Counted from the stretch's first letter, positions 1 to 13,900 are shown. The stretch is DNA of 64,000 nucleotides from Armillaria gallica (GCA_037576215.1 JBANDB010000010.1:1178001-1242000); one strand, 5' to 3'. Numbers and translations are program-made. The notes: generated by a model from the sequence alone, not told the origin.

Positions 1-1280
1 ATGACGGATCAAATGGTAGCAGGTTTGCGCCAGCCCTTCTGGCAGAATCCCCCCGACAATGAGACCTGCCTCAGCCTGCGGGATGATGTAGCCTTCAACA
101 AACTGATAAAAATGAATCCCGAGTATTTCCTCTAAACGTTTTTTAAGAGCATGCACGTTCTTTTCAAGTGTCGGCGCATTGTAGTTGTCGATAGACAGGA
201 AGATCGGCCAATCTGATTTCTTGACGAATTTCTAACATGAGATCATTAGTTGCGAAAGTGGGAAATGCACAGGACAATCACCATGACCGCAATGATACAA
301 GAACCATTAGTAGGGAAATTGCGACAACAATCTTGAATCTGTTCCTCCGTGAGACCCAAATGTTCTTTATACTTTTGCATGAAATTCGTCAACGTGTCGA
401 GGACATATTTGTTGAGAGTGCTCTGGAAATCTTGGGCAGACGAGGTGATCAGTGTCGAGTGATTCATGTCGAACTCCAGGACTAGGCACTCGGGAGCATC
501 GGATCCTTCGAGAAAAGTCACGTCTGTACGACGGACATCGTGCAGAGCAGCGAGCATAGCTAACAGTATTGTTTTTCCATAACCACGAGGGCGGCGAACT
601 ATAGTTACACGGTACTGCTCATGGCACCGCCGCCATGGCCGAGTCTTATCGACAAATAACACACCGGGAGTCGTGGCCAGCTGATTGAAATCAGTCAGGG
701 AAGTCCAAGGAATGACCTGGAAGCGAGAACCGAGAATGAGAACTATGAAAGTCGACGGCGACACACCGGCGTTCCGGGACGGTTGGCCTCCTTCATCAAC
801 ACAGAATTCCCGAACACTATGTGCTCGCCCTTTCTACCATCCACGCGTTTGAAGGGAGCTATGTCCAATTCTGAAGTAGCAAGACGACAGGAATCTGCGA
901 GGCTCACCTGGGCGCGAGTCGTCGGTATCAAACACAAGCTGAATAGTCGCAGGTTCTTCGCTCACGTCCCGTGGAGGAAAATGATCGATGACGCGCGCGC
1001 TGATGTCGATGCTGTTGTCCTTGGTTCTCAAGAGCTCATCCTCATCGAAGTCGGTGAGTATGCGGTCGACGAGGTAAACTTCCCGGTCGAGATTTGTTCT
1101 CCAAGCATCGGTGAGGCGCGCCCCACACTCGCAATTGGCGTCGTGGTGGTTGAATTGGACTTCTGCGCGCAGCTCTTTGAACGTGGCCGATTGGTCACGA
1201 AGGAAAACGGAATCAGTTGTGCTGAAGATGTGGCCGGTGTCGTGGCCAGCGATGGCGCAGATGAAGTTTGGCAATGACAT
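1..1280 (-). CDS. AAA-ATPase-like domain protein, partial at the window edge
   Basis: The gene reads leftward and runs off the window. A P-loop (RPRGYGKT) follows a segment reading PGVLFVDKT, and the left-edge exon reads LSIDNYNAPT followed by a helical stretch. This order is known from the fungal AAA-ATPase-like family (PF09820 type), whose members are putative NTPases of unknown function, often in large lineage-specific sets. The assumed start is the ATG at 1280 (MSLPNFICAIAG). Three reading frames must be joined between about 940 and 700 by short introns; a plausible acceptor precedes QVIPWTSL near 715. Another intron must lie near 205-290 before the IDNYNAP exon. The N-terminal ~120 residues match nothing I recognise. 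Exon borders are uncertain and the C-terminus is missing, so intactness cannot be judged. Confidence 0.6.
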
Positions 1281-1311
1281 GAGGGCAGGAAGCAAGACAA
1301 ATTTGTTTATT

Positions 1312-2267
1312 TCACTGCTTCCAGACAGCGCTGAACCTCAGCCGCATATACATCATTTGCCAGCGTCCTTGGCTGTCCTGGCAGTCAATCCTACACGTCT
1401 CCTCGACCTCCTTCATGATATCTGCGGCCTCTTCGTCACTAAAGTCCTTCAATATCATGGGTCGAACGAACACTGCCAGCCAACCAAACACGCCTGCTGG
1501 GAGCGCTGTCACTCGCGGCGTCAAAGTAACCTCGATGGGCTCGAACGACTCAGCTCTGAGAATCTGCAGGAATCGTCAGCAAGAGGTACATGCAGCATAG
1601 TTGACGGACATCTGTGTAGTCTTCCACCGACGGGAAATACCACGGATCCATGGCACCAGCATCGTACCCTCTCGTCTTCAGAGCCTTGTGCAGCGCCCCT
1701 CTGATACCTGCTGCAGCGTCAGCCCTGACCAAGTCACGGAATCTCGCAGCTCACCAATGCAATTCATGAACCCGCCCATCTCGCCTGCAATCCTTCCACC
1801 CGGCTTCAGTACTCTCTTGGCACTCCGTAGAACGCCCCTCGGATCGCGTTTGCACCAATGCAGCGCCGCGTTCGTGAACATCGCGTCAAACTTGATGTCC
1901 GCACCGATAGGAAGGTCAGGCAAGTCCTGAATATCAGCGACATAGGCGTGTTCTAGTCCTCGTGCTCTAGCCTGTGTGATCTTCATTATTCTAAGGTCAG
2001 AATAGCATAAATTCCAGTGAACCAGGAAATCCTCACCATACTTTCACTAAAATCTACTCCGACGACGCGTCCACCTTTCTCCTTCACGATCTTCTCTATT
2101 TCAAGCGTCACCTCCCGGCTGCCGCAACCAAAATCGATTATCCTCTCTCCTGCTTGGGGTGAAAGCATCTGGAGGACCGGCGCAGTAAATGCATTGGAGT
2201 ATACGAAGGGGGCGTTCTTGTTGTACAGATTAGCAGACCATCCGGTCTTGTCAGTATTATCGGCCAT
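1312..2267 (-). CDS. Class I SAM-dependent methyltransferase
   Basis: Four exons give a protein of about 260 residues. Motif I reads IDFGCGSREVTLEI, followed by an acidic motif II (GRVVGVDFSESM) and the post-I segment FTNAALHWCKRDP with LKPGGRI, the classical Rossmann methyltransferase order. Introns fit well: 1972-2036 joins SESM to ARARGLEHAY, and later junctions give NCI-AGIRGALH and DYTD-ILRAESFEP. The C-terminal part (DPWYFPSVEDY, then IEVTLTPRVTALPAG) resembles fungal trans-aconitate 2-methyltransferase-like proteins, but the substrate cannot be told from sequence. The start at 2267 (MADNTDKTGW) is the first ATG of the frame. No lesion was seen. It is probably soluble; no signal peptide is visible. 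Confidence 0.85.
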
Positions 2268-2489
2268 GTAGATAGCATGCAATTACTAGCTTTTATACTG
2301 GCTTACTTCCTTGCCTTCGGCCGATATATGCTATCCCTTTCGTCGGCCGAAATATTCAACGTCTACGAGGATTCTCATATTTGTTACCTCATGTAGCACT
2401 ACACAATATTGTACACTACTCTCGCTGATACTATTACAAACTTCCTATTATTGTCTATTGATGCGTAAAGAACCTTGGCCCTGAGATTT

Positions 2490-3586
2490 TCATGAAGAAG
2501 CCGGCGCCGGGGAGTGTGCTGGGCTACCAGCGGTAGCGGGGGAAGCTTTATGTTGACCAGCGATACGACGCGCTTCTTCGTGAATATCGTGGACCTGCTT
2601 TGAGGTTGTCGTGTAAAACTCTTTGACTTTGATGCCAAACGGTGACGCCAGGGCCTTCTCGTAGTACTGTAGGGCATATATCAGAAAGGAGTCTAGTACA
2701 TCAAATTATTCGTATTACCGTTCCTGCAGTCTTGGAGATGCCTTTCTCGGCGTCAACAGTCTTAGCCTGCTGAGCAGCAGCGGTGACAGTCTCATGAACT
2801 TTGCCTGAAATGGTCTTCTCAGGACCGAGAGTGCGCTCGCCGAGTTTGGAATCCAAAGAATGGATGTATTCTAGGAAACGTTTAGAGATTCCTTGCTTGT
2901 CTGTACGCAATGTCAACAACGTGCATATGCGAGATGAAAAGAAGCACTCTTACTATCGATCTCAATCGCGCGCTGTAGGATCTGATCAGAAAGGGTGTAT
3001 CCCTTCGCAAGATATTCCGCCGCGACTGGTAACAACCGATGAGCGATAAGAAAAAGCGGAAAATGATAACGTACTTCCGGCCCGAGGCTTGTCGGATTGC
3101 TGCAGAGGGGTGCCTTCTTTATGTACGTCCTCTTCATCAGGCGGTGGGACATCAGAAGTGACGGAAAGAGTGGCGCCATCCAAAGCACCGCCATTCAACT
3201 GAAAGATAAGAACTAAGCGGGAAGCTTTGCGACATTTAGCCAAACGGCGCACCATGAGAGCAGTCTTTGCAGCCGAGGGCTTCTCGAACTGGATAATAGC
3301 AGTCTTGTCGGCATCCCTGAAATCGATGGAGGTGATTCTGGACAACTGCGGGTAAGTAAGACGGCAAGGCAATGAAATTGGAACAATCTCACGTTCCACA
3401 GAAGCTAGACACGGTCGATGTTAGTACACAGATAGACGATCGATGATGCAACATACGTAAAGAAATCGTGAAGGCCCGACTTGGTAGTTGTTGATGCGAT
3501 GCCTGATACCTGCAACGAAACAATGAAGAAGCACAACGACGGCGACGGCGAGAAGAACGTACGTGAACGGTATGAGTGGCGGACAT
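2490..3586 (-). CDS. vip1-like RRM protein
   Basis: The spliced protein (about 230 aa) begins MSATHTVHVSGIA, then DFFTFCGTITSIDFRD and AIIQFEKPSAAKTALMLNGG, a single N-terminal RNA recognition motif with RNP-like strands. After an acidic linker comes AAEYLAKGYTLSDQILQRAI, then two helical segments (FLEYIHSLDSKLGE and KVHETVTAAAQQAK) and an Ala/Ser/Pro-rich tail ending PAPASS. This layout is that of fungal proteins related to fission yeast Vip1. The molecular role of the family is poorly defined. There are about seven small exons with GT-AG junctions; the second exon carries only FCG residues of the RRM. The stop lies at 2490-2492. The promoter is presumably shared with the divergent gene starting at 4390. 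Confidence 0.8.
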
Positions 3587-4389
3587 GGTGGTGGTATGAG
3601 GAAGAGAATGGGAAGGGCGTCACCAGAGTGCATATATGCTGCGCCAGTGACGTCATGGGCCAGCCCGGGTATTCCCTGTTTCCAATTACTTCCCTGCTAC
3701 CCCTGTTTTCCATCATTCATCTGCTTGTATGCATGTTTCCTCGCTGCCGCCCTTTTATTGTTTTCCATTGAGAACAATGGCGCGTTGGCGCTTGCAGCAC
3801 CGCCAGCGGAGGCGAGCGTGTCGTAGCACGTGGCAGCTTACCCAGAACGGAAGTATTTTTTATTGCTTCTGCCGTGAGCCTTTCTCTTTGCTTTTTCGTT
3901 CTTCCTTCGTCGTTCTACCTTCTTTTTTTCGCGTATCTGACACGTTGCAGTCGCTCAGCTCGCTAATTCGCGCGTTGCTAGTCCTATATCGCGGCTCACA
4001 CGCCACAGCATTCGTTCGTGAGGTCGTAAACTAGAATTCCCAGCCAGTTTGCGGTCAGTACTACCCTTAGATTCCCGGTCGATGCTCATCTCATTCTTCT
4101 TCTTTCTTCTTTATATTCAGTTCAAGGCTAGAACGCTGGCCTCTCGCCCTGTCAAATTCCTTCCTCGCTTCACTGTGTCCGCATACAACTCCTTAATCAA
4201 TACACAAAAAGCGAGACAAACTACCTTCACTGCAAGTTAGCTCCACTTGCATCTTAATTGCCGCCACAACGTGAGCTCTTATCACATTAACGACTAAAAT
4301 TTTTGTTAATTCGAGTCATACCAGGTCATTACGCCGTAGTCTAGGGATACAATCACACCGGTCGTATAATAATCATCCCAGATCACACC
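3587..4389. promoter_or_regulatory. Intergenic region between two divergent genes
   Basis: No coding exon was recognised. The stretch is rich in pyrimidine tracts on the plus strand (about 3865-3940 and 4095-4125), a usual feature just upstream of fungal start codons. It probably holds the promoters of the vip1-like gene (leftward) and of the Ser/Pro-rich gene (rightward). No TATA element could be assigned with confidence. Confidence 0.35.
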
Positions 4390-5130
4390 ATGGATCTTTC
4401 TTCAGGCCAGCTCGCCGAAGAGACCCTTGCCTTCTCTCGCAGGCCTACGACACCTATTGAGATTCCATCTCGACGAAAACAGGCTCTGTCTCCGCATTTG
4501 TCTCCCATTCGGGATCAAATGCCAGTGTCTCCAGAGCTGCTCTTTGAAATGTCTCCACTTATCTCTGATCTTTCCCCATCTGCAAACTACCCGCTCAGAC
4601 CTTCCTCTATGCACAACTCTCAGGATCCAGAACCATGCCTATACCGCTTCCCCGTGTTTTCTCCGCATCGTTTCAAATCAATGCATCCTTCCCCGTCACC
4701 CACTCCTTCCGGCTCTACCTCCACCCGTACTTCCAAGTTTATCTCTGACACTACGTATAAACCGGACTCGTGGCCCAAACCGCCTACTTTTATTCCTGGT
4801 ACCTGCAAGAACCAACCATCTCCTGTGGTGAAGGCGAGCGCGAAACACAAAATCACAGGTTTCTCACCCGTGTACCCGAGCCCAGTCTCCGAGCCTTCTT
4901 CTCGTAGGAGGCTTGAACGTCTCTCACCGCCCCCGAGATCTTCGTCATGGAGCATCCCCGGCCGGTCTTGCGACACTTCGCTGGATGATCCAGATGCCCT
5001 TGATTCATCCATATCTTCTCCGGGCGCCCTCGACTTTGATAAATTTCTGATCCGCCGCATCACCGATATGCGAACGCCTTCACTCCGGAGGCCCACCTCC
5101 TCCAACCTAAGGGTCGCGCTACGGCACTGA
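4390..5130 (+). CDS. Ser/Pro-rich protein of unknown function
   Basis: An uninterrupted 246-codon frame starts with ATG (MDLSSGQLAEETLAFSRRP) and ends at a TGA. It is dominated by Ser and Pro with repeated SP and TP dipeptides (for example SPHLSPIRDQMPVSPELL and PSPSPTPSGSTS), with scattered basic clusters such as RRRLERLSPPP. These are potential proline-directed kinase sites and imply a disordered protein. No domain, signal peptide or membrane segment is visible. The frame length and the biased but plausible composition argue for a real gene. I do not recognise the family. Its 3' flank has no gene for 5.8 kb. Confidence 0.55.
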   Translation: MDLSSGQLAEETLAFSRRPTTPIEIPSRRKQALSPHLSPIRDQMPVSPELLFEMSPLISDLSPSANYPLRPSSMHNSQDPEPCLYRFPVFSPHRFKSMHPSPSPTPSGSTSTRTSKFISDTTYKPDSWPKPPTFIPGTCKNQPSPVVKASAKHKITGFSPVYPSPVSEPSSRRRLERLSPPPRSSSWSIPGRSCDTSLDDPDALDSSISSPGALDFDKFLIRRITDMRTPSLRRPTSSNLRVALRH

Positions 5131-8100
5131 TCTTCAACCTCTCCGTTTCTCCAATAAACATAGTTGTGGGTAATTTTTAATTTATCACTCTGTTCGAGGC
5201 TTCAGGAACTGATGCTGATTCCTAATTCAGAGCGCACACCAGTAGACCGCATCGCCTCAAACCAACTTCTAGCATTGATTTTTGTTCTCCATCAACAGCA
5301 TCAGCCATCAGTAACCAGCATATCTCATCTCGCAAGTTTTCTTTCAATAGCCATAGCATGGACAATTCCGCAAACATATCAATCTTCATGCACGCACATA
5401 TCTCGTAACACCCTACTACTATAGCGTAATAATAATTCGATTCATTCAAAAACCAAGTTGTACCTACCTGATCTTTTCCCTCGCTCCGTTATCCAAGCAA
5501 TCCCACATATATTTTAGCTCCACGAGTGTTTGGACCTTTCCTCATGATCGCAAACTTCCTGTGATAAACCATTTGTCCGGCAGCTGGATCTAGACTCAAC
5601 GCTCACAAGCAAGGCGCTCACTATGAACCGTCCTTATCACGCCCTGATCCTGATCCCAGGCACCGACAAACTCCTTGTCCCACTCAGTAACAGCCGACCC
5701 CTCTCATTGGCCCGTGAGTTTGTTAAAACCCAATCACCGTGCAGCGGCGGATCATACTCAAGCAATTACGGTTCTTTTCTCCTCATATTTCCCCTCGTTC
5801 CTCGTTCCTCCAGGTTCCTCCCCGCCGGCTAGAGTGGGATTTACACGAGGGATGAACCGGTCCATTTCATCAGACGTCTTGTAATCTATTCAACTGCGGG
5901 GACGTAACATGGTATCTGCGAGCCGACAGTTCTAATGATGCAAATACTAGCTTGAAGAGGGAGGCTTCCTGGAACACTAGGTGAAGCATGCTTGCGATAT
6001 ATTGGAATCCAATGACTGAATATGCAGTACTGGGCCCAAGTATCTATCTACTCACTAACGGCTCCGTGCTTCGACGGAAATGTTCCAAACGAGCTGTGTT
6101 TCGGGGTTCCAACGGGGACCCACGAAAGCGTTACTCGCTGTTACCGGATGCAACTTCGGGAATCTAGGCACACTGGGAATACATATATCAGATTCAGAAG
6201 ACCCTGACTAGTTGGTGACGCAGATTTCTTATCACTCTTTCCCATGACGCAAATCAAGCAAAGCTTCGAGACGAGAGTCGCAAGAAGTTGAGTAGATAAA
6301 GCGACTATGGAAGTAACTCGCACTAGCCTTCTCTCCTAGGAGCTCTCCGGTGCACATCGGACCTTCAAATTCGCACATATCTCACTCCTTTGTTTAGCAC
6401 CCCTTTGCAAACATGAGGAGATTAACCTTGAGGAATCTTGATCGTGGAGACATTCTTTCAATTAATCACCTACGCCGAGAAAAGATTGATTTCCCCAGTG
6501 AGGGTTGTTGCTTCGTCGAGCAGGTACAGTGCGAACTATCGGGTCCGGGACGAGATATTGACGAAATCTTGCGGAAGCAGACTGAGAAATGATCGCGAAA
6601 AGCCTGAATCTATGTAGAAGCTCTTTCGAACCCACCCTGCACCGACCAACTCTTCAACATGCGGTGATGGAACTAAATCTAAGCGGGCCTTTCATCACCT
6701 GGTCAAGGGAACATTGGAAGATCATGCAGGCGTACGGATCATTAGGCACTGTGGAAGCGCAGGGGAACACGAGTTCAGCGTTGAACGTTCCGGTGGCAAT
6801 CGTGGTTCGACTCATAGGGCTTAGATGTTCGGGGCTACCTGAACGAGGGGGGTTGATTGCTTCCCATAGGAAAGAGTGATATACTAGCCCATGAAATCCG
6901 GACTTCGGAATCAGTACGTGGTTCCTGTTCCTTTCATTCCGTCGTGACTCGCTGGAATGGGAAGACGATTTAAATGGGTGGCTGAGAAGGAGGGGCCACC
7001 GCTGACAGTATCAGAGAAAGCAATATGTTCGATAGACCATATGCAGGAGAAACAATATAGTATGTCAGAAAGCGAATTGTACTAGTCGGGACCGTTGCCT
7101 ACCAACCGCAGAGATACGACATTGATACATGTATGTTGCAACACGTCGTAAATGTTTCGATGCAACGCCTAGTCTCACGGTAAGATACCGAGCGAAGTTG
7201 GGGAAAGCCTCGCGGGTGGATGCTGCCGTGGAGATTTTCAGGTTCGACTTTGACATTGGACAAGGATTGGACAAGGTCAGAGTACGAAGCACCGCCAGAT
7301 GAAGAGACTTTCCCCAGCGAGCCGGGTCGTCCGAGGCCGGACACAGGATAGGTATAGGTCCTCATAATAGTCATGACCTCACCGCACGGTTGCGGTTGAC
7401 AGGTTCCTCGAGGTCGGTACTGGAGTTCGGGAAGCCCAGACCTGACCCACTTTATGGAGAGCCCGTGACTAGAATAACCCTGGTTGATTAAAGTCAAAGT
7501 TGGTGCTTTGGAGATTCATTCGAAATCGCTCCCACAGGTCTGGAGTGCCGTTGATTGTATTACCGTATCTATGGGCTGTTGTATCCCGGTGTCCTGTTCC
7601 CTTCCGCAGTTACCACTACATCGGTCCTCACCGAGGGGGGAGGGGGGAGCAGGCGCTACCTGTCAATTCGGACTTTCCTCGCTGCATCGGTAATCTGTGG
7701 TAAGCTTGTATCTGACAGGATCGACGCGTTAGCCTAAGTATAAACATATGAAGCTGTTGAAACTGCTATCCACCTTGAACGAGTGAACACCGGTTTGACG
7801 GGATCGTTCAAACTGTGGCACCGAACCCTGGACCAAAGTGATGAGCATAATCGTTAGCAGCTACACACGTCAAAGCCAACCTTAGCACATAGTAAAGAAG
7901 CCCTGGGTGAACACTGAACAGAGATACTTACCACCCCAACCCACCGTCTCGGCCCAAATAACATTTGACAAAGATCATGAACGAATGACGAAACTCGAAT
8001 GGAAATTCGAACGCCGTAGTGATTAATCGCCTCTGTGGAGTCGTAAATCATCATTGTTACGCGGGGACATTGCGCATGAGGCTGTAAGTGGCTGGAGATC

Positions 8101-10925
8101 TATGCCAAGCTTGGGTTTCGGTCATGGTGTCGGGGAGCGAGCGTCGATAAGTAGACTTAGAGCTACAGATGCGGATTGTATCTGATCGGGAAACGCTAAT
8201 GTGAGATTTAATTAAGGAGATTTTTAAGTTGGGTTGTGCGTACCGTACGGATGTTTCACAGCTATAACTTGACGAGGACCTTCAGTATAATTGGCCCGCC
8301 CTCACCACTCCAAAGGTGATTATTCAATATTCAGGAATATACCCCATAATCCCGTGCACCTGGCTTAGAGACTACATCCAGAGGGCATTGGCCATTTCAT
8401 GCCTTTTAGAGTCCGAAATAGCCTGCCTGCCTAAACTCGTCGTAGGGGCGGGGGGACGAGTGCAAGGGATAATGGGATTCACAGGAACACCCAGCGATCG
8501 TGAGGACGAACCAGCTCGAACGTTGGTTGACAGTTCAGATCTGTCATTAATATAGTCGGCTATGAATGTCATATCAACTCCGCCCTTTCCCAAAGCAGAA
8601 GGGCGTCGGTCGCGCGATCACGTGGAGAGCTCGAGGACTGCACCGCCCTGTTCTCGAACGTAAGATGGTTGGCGAGAAAAGGACAGTGTGTGATATTTGA
8701 TCAGTGCGCCAGGAAAGGATTTCTGACGGGATCAAAGTAAGACCAAGTCAAAAGTCAAAAGTCATGTCTGCGCACCTTGGATAGGGAGATAAGTAAATGA
8801 AACAATGATTCGCGTCGTCGATTAGTCGTGGCTGAGTAGCCAGTAAGCCCATGTACCTTAAGAATCATGAATAGTATAAGATCAACATTTGCTTGTGTTA
8901 GAATCCAAGCCAAGAGAACTCAAATGGAGATCTGTGGTTGCTCTGAAACGTAGCAAGAGATGATAACCTAGGAGGACATAACGCAACAATCACAGCCATC
9001 ACAATATACGCCATGTAGATCATGGAAAGAGATCCACCAGTGTTTGATGACGACGACGATCAGCATCACAACTGTGGTGCGAAATGCGGGCTTGACTCGT
9101 ACCCGGTGGAAAAGTATGCTCGTACGGCCACCACCATCAAAATACATGTCAGAGTACACATGAGAATGAGCTACTGCGGAAAGAGTAAAGTCTGACGTGC
9201 GGGGGTTATATGTGACTAGGACTATCAACAAATCATGATGCACCATCAAATCAAAGGGACCCGATACCCAGGACGAAGCGCGAAGCTCAGAGGCGAACTT
9301 CTCGAGAATTTCTCAGAGGAGACGGCAGATGACCAAGTCGCGACAATAGCGGGAGGGCTGCGTACCTTTGAGTCAATTTTTGAGGACCTGCACCGAGCTC
9401 TCATACTTGTATAGCAGATCGCCCTGCAGAGAGCCATGAGGATCACCATCAAGTCAAAATCCAAAGGCACGTATAGACTCCCTTCAATGTATTGATAAAT
9501 CAGGACAAAGTGGAGCGAGAGAACAAGGTAGGAGAAAGGCTCCGCACAGCCTCGACTCTAGGTTCGTGGCACCGTCAGAAAACGGAGTGTTATTCGAACG
9601 CTGCTTTCTCCGTTTCTGAAACATCAGGAGTCATGATAAACATATATACGATCATCAGGATCACCAATCATGTCAAAATGAAGGGTTTGTTAGTGACGAC
9701 GCCGCTAAAGTAGAAGTCGAGTCCTTTGAATTACGGTAGTTCTGTCAGTGAAGTGAGTGAGGATCGCTCATCATCAGTCAAACACGGAGACGAACTCGAA
9801 ATTGAGCTTGAGAGACAAACTGGACAAGTCGCTCTGAAACCTCGGGCAGGGTTCAGGAGAGAGAAAATGGCGGCACCCAATCGAGGCTGCCGGCGAGAAG
9901 TAAAACAGAATCAAGGCAGGAATGAACTGAACTATGCCGGCGGTACTTATTCTCCCCATAACCTGTGTACACTCCTGTAAAACGTAGGAGAAAGCGTTGA
10001 AACAAAGAGCTGGAACTAGAGTCAAGGTAAAAGCCAATAGGACGGGCCCGAGCTAACTGGTTATCACAGCATACGCGTCGGGAAGAGATCACTCCGAAAT
10101 TTGGAGACGCCGATAGCAACGAGGAGGCCCGCAAATATAGTTGAACCGTCGAAGCTGAGCTGAGATCGTCCCTATAACCTGTGCGGCCTTATCAGAGAGC
10201 GATGAATGGTTCGAGGGTAGATACTTACCATGACAGGCATCTCGGAAGGTCCGGAAATTGCAGCAACCGATGTGCTACTGAGACAAAACATTACGGTCGT
10301 TTAGAAACAGCCCGTCGTATGTATCGTCGGTCTTTCCGGTGGGCGGCGTGATGAATAGAAGGAATGAGCATCATGATAAAAAAGTACGAGGGAAAAATAG
10401 AGCAGCATGAATACGGGATACCGATTCGAAGAATTACGTCAGGTCAGCGCTTATGGTCGCACAGATACCGTTAGCGGCAGTGCCTAGCAGCGCTCAAACC
10501 TGCTGTTTTTCTTCGATGTAATAGCGCCTTTGTGATCGGAAAAAATTGAAATTTTGCAGAAATCGAAGGCACAGTGAGATTTATTTCATGTGGAAGAAAA
10601 AAATGGCGGCCAACGCTGCAGATAGACAGGCGGCCATGGCTTTAGTGAGTTCGCAGTGCCCTGGTCGTGGTGCGCAACAGTAATAGACTGGAGAATCTAG
10701 ACAGGCGTAGAATCCGAAGAAGAAAGGAGTAGCGAATTGAAATATCGGAAAATTAAATGACCCCACCTCTAAGATGGCGGGAGTTTCGTCGTCGTCGAAC
10801 TAGCTCGCGATCGGAGCCATCCTGAAAAGGCAAAGTCGGAGACCGCAGGCATACAGAGCCAAAGCGCGATCACGTGCAACGAATATCGTTTGTTGACCAG
10901 AACGTCGACCACCTCGAAAAGGAAC
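5131..10925. other. Gene-poor region (5.8 kb)
   Basis: No gene model can be supported on either strand. The longest open frame, an unspliced minus-strand frame at 7099-7497, has no recognisable motif and lacks neighbouring exons. No LTR, transposase, reverse transcriptase or long inverted repeat was recognised. Minor features are a run of AAGTCAAA-like units near 8745-8765 and short, poorly conserved ATCACCATCAA-type motifs near 9245, 9435 and 9655. The last few hundred bases presumably contain the promoter of the LRR scaffold gene starting at 10926. Confidence 0.5.
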
Positions 10926-13900
10926 ATGGCCGCGCCGGCCTGGCAGACGTCAGAGCTCGCCGACGAGTGGCCCGACGAGGACGACGACTACACCCGCTCA
11001 ATATCACTCACCGCCCCCCTTGCCACTGTCATATCTACTCCCGCCACCGCCAAGGACAGCAACTATTCTGCCGGCACATTTCTCGTGCACGATGCCCTCC
11101 CGCCCGCCCGTACACCGGGAAAGACAAGAGTCAAGGACTTCTTCTCGCCGCTACCTCTTGAGCGCATGTTTGACCCGCCCTCGCCGCCGCCACAGCCCTC
11201 AACGAGCCTGGCGCCACCCGTTCTACCTAACAATGCCAGATTTACATTCACTGTGCCTATCCCACCGCCAGCCTTTCAATCTACACCGAATCCACCACTA
11301 CCACAACCCACAGCCGCGCGCACCCCGGGTGCACTCAAACTATTCCACTTCCAATACGACACTTATACCCGCGAACATCTATCGGCACTTGTTGACTCTA
11401 TTGCTCCTTCACCATCATTTCCTTCATCAGAACCGACGCCGTCGCGCTCAGGAGACTTAGACGAGTTTTCTCGCCTCAGGTCGGCCAAACGCGTCAAGCT
11501 CTCCCCACGTAGCGACTACTCTGAGGAGGAGGACATCAGAATATCGCGACCGCGCATATATGGAAAGCAGTATCTGGGCGAGTCGCGGGAGCTTATGCAG
11601 CAGATCAGGAGTGCTAGGGACTTCTCAACCGTCTCAACGGTAACAAGTGGTGTGTGTTCATTCATATCGTGCTTTTCTTTCTTTACATTACACATAGGCA
11701 AAAGCAACCGCTCCTCACCAGCCCCTACCCCCGTCCCGGCTACTCTTCCTCCAAATATCGCCAAGATGCAGCCAACCTTATGGCTGCCATACGCGACAAC
11801 GTGCAGAGCCCCCCAGAAAGCAATAAAGCTCCAGGGAAACGCGTCTTTTCGGGCAGCTCAGACGTAGAGGCGAGCTATTATCACGACGAACGTACGCCAT
11901 CTCAACCATCCACCTCAAGATCAACAAGCGCAAGCCACGAACCAAATTCGAAAGAGAGAGGAGAAGCCGCCATGGAAGCAGTGACGGCAGGAGTAGCGCG
12001 TCTTCAAGTCTCGCAACCGCCCTATTCCTCGCTTCGGTCCGACGATCTCAATCGGCTAGTATCCTCCTCGACAACAACCGGCTCGACCCTTACGGCCGGG
12101 AGCTACGTTAAGCATGCGGGACCGAGTGATAAGAAGCAGCTACTGACGATCCGGCCTACGGAGGTTGCGATGCCGGCGCGGATGGGAGATATGGTCTATG
12201 ACCCCAGACAGATGCGGTGGGTCAGGCAGGACCTGCCGGGGGACGACCAGAGCAGTAGTGCCGACGTGTTTGGCGACATTGAGAGCTTGAGGGATGGCGA
12301 TGAGGAGGATCACCAAGAGGAAAGAAGAACGGACATTGATCTTAGTCGCGTCACAGAAGAGGAAGACGATGAAGAGATGGGGCTCACCAGTTTCGAGACT
12401 GACGAGGTCGTGGCCGTGATGACGGGAGACATATCCACGGATTCGGCAGACGATGATCCTCCTCTCGTCCCTGTTGTTGTGGAGGACGACCCTCCGTCTT
12501 CTCCGGATCCCGATACATCGGGACGACCTGCCGTTAGACCTGCACTCAAGAACTACAGCTATACAACACCCTTGAGCACACCGGTCACCAAGACCACGAT
12601 GCATCCACGAAGTGTCAGTTTCTCAGACGGAAAGCGGGACGGCCAGATACGAGGGTTGGGTCGAAATGCCAGTCCCAGTGAGAGCACTGTTTCAGGGTCT
12701 GATATGCTCGGGTCGAGCTTCCAGTCGAGTCTAAGTCCTGGCATGAGCACCCGGACTAAGAGGATCGCAGATCTGATGGAAGCTGCGCTCCAGAGTCCCC
12801 GTTCGACTTCGTGGGTGAGAACCAAGGGTGAGGGAACGTTAAGTTTCAGAGCCCCGGCTACCCTAAAACCCGCCACCTCCGTTAACGCAACCTTCCTCAC
12901 CGAGTGCTCGTTTGGAGTTGCTCATGACCAGCTTGTGCAGGTATTGACGGACGTTGAGCCGTGGCATCCCCATTGGGAGATCATCCGGGGCATTGATCTC
13001 AAAGAGCGGGGGCTGGAGAGTGTTGCCCGTCTAGGCGAACTGATGCCCAGTCTTTCCGTCTGTTCGCTGAACGGTAATGCGTTGACATACTTGAGTGGTG
13101 TGCCCAAGGGAGTACGAACGCTGGGAGTTGCGGGCAACCGGCTAACAAGTTTAACCAGTTTTGGACATCTGGGGGCACTGGAGAGTTTGGATGTGTGTGG
13201 GAACGAGCTTGATTCTCTCAGACGTAAGGTTCTTTTACCCAACGACGTTTCAAAGTTTTTTTCTGATGTTTTGTTAGAACTGTCGTGTCTACGGAATCTA
13301 CGCGAACTCAAGGCGGATGGTAACCGGATAACTTCGCTGGAAGGGCTGGAAAAGCTGCAGCTTATCAAACTGAGTCTAGTGGGTAACTGTCTTCGCGGTG
13401 TCGTGGACATCGGACACTGGGCCAAGCTGGAGGTGATGAATCTGAGCGGGAACCACATCGAAGCGCTGCAGCGAGTCGAGAGACTCACTCAGCTGGTGGT
13501 ACTCCAGGTCGAGGACAACCGACTTTCAGAGCTTGACATTGGGAGACTTTCTAAATTGAGGATCCTTCGCGCAAGCGGGAACCGGATAAAGAAGGCAGAG
13601 GTCGGAGGGTTGACTGCACTGCGAACCTTGTATCTCGATGGCAACTGTCTGAAGACGGTGGGAGGACTCGATCGACTCCGTCGCCTAGAGAAGCTCAGCA
13701 TTCGGAATCAAAACGCGGTGTATGCGCTGGCGACGCGGGATGTCCGGGACGTGAAGCGGCTGTACGTCAGCGGAAACAAGGTGCCCAAGTCGTTGTTTGC
13801 CGACGAGGCATGTTACAACTTGAATTACCTTGAAATTGCTGGCTGCGCGATGCGGGAGCTGCCGACGACGTTCGCACAAATGGTCCCCAATGTGCGAATT

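Noticed and set aside
7099..7497. Unspliced 132-codon minus-strand frame in the first gene-poor island
   Set aside because: No motif, no neighbouring exons and no promoter-like context; frames of this size occur by chance in such a stretch.
9235..9680. Three ATCACCATCAA-like motifs as a tandem repeat
   Set aside because: Similarity does not extend beyond about 15-20 bp and spacing is irregular.
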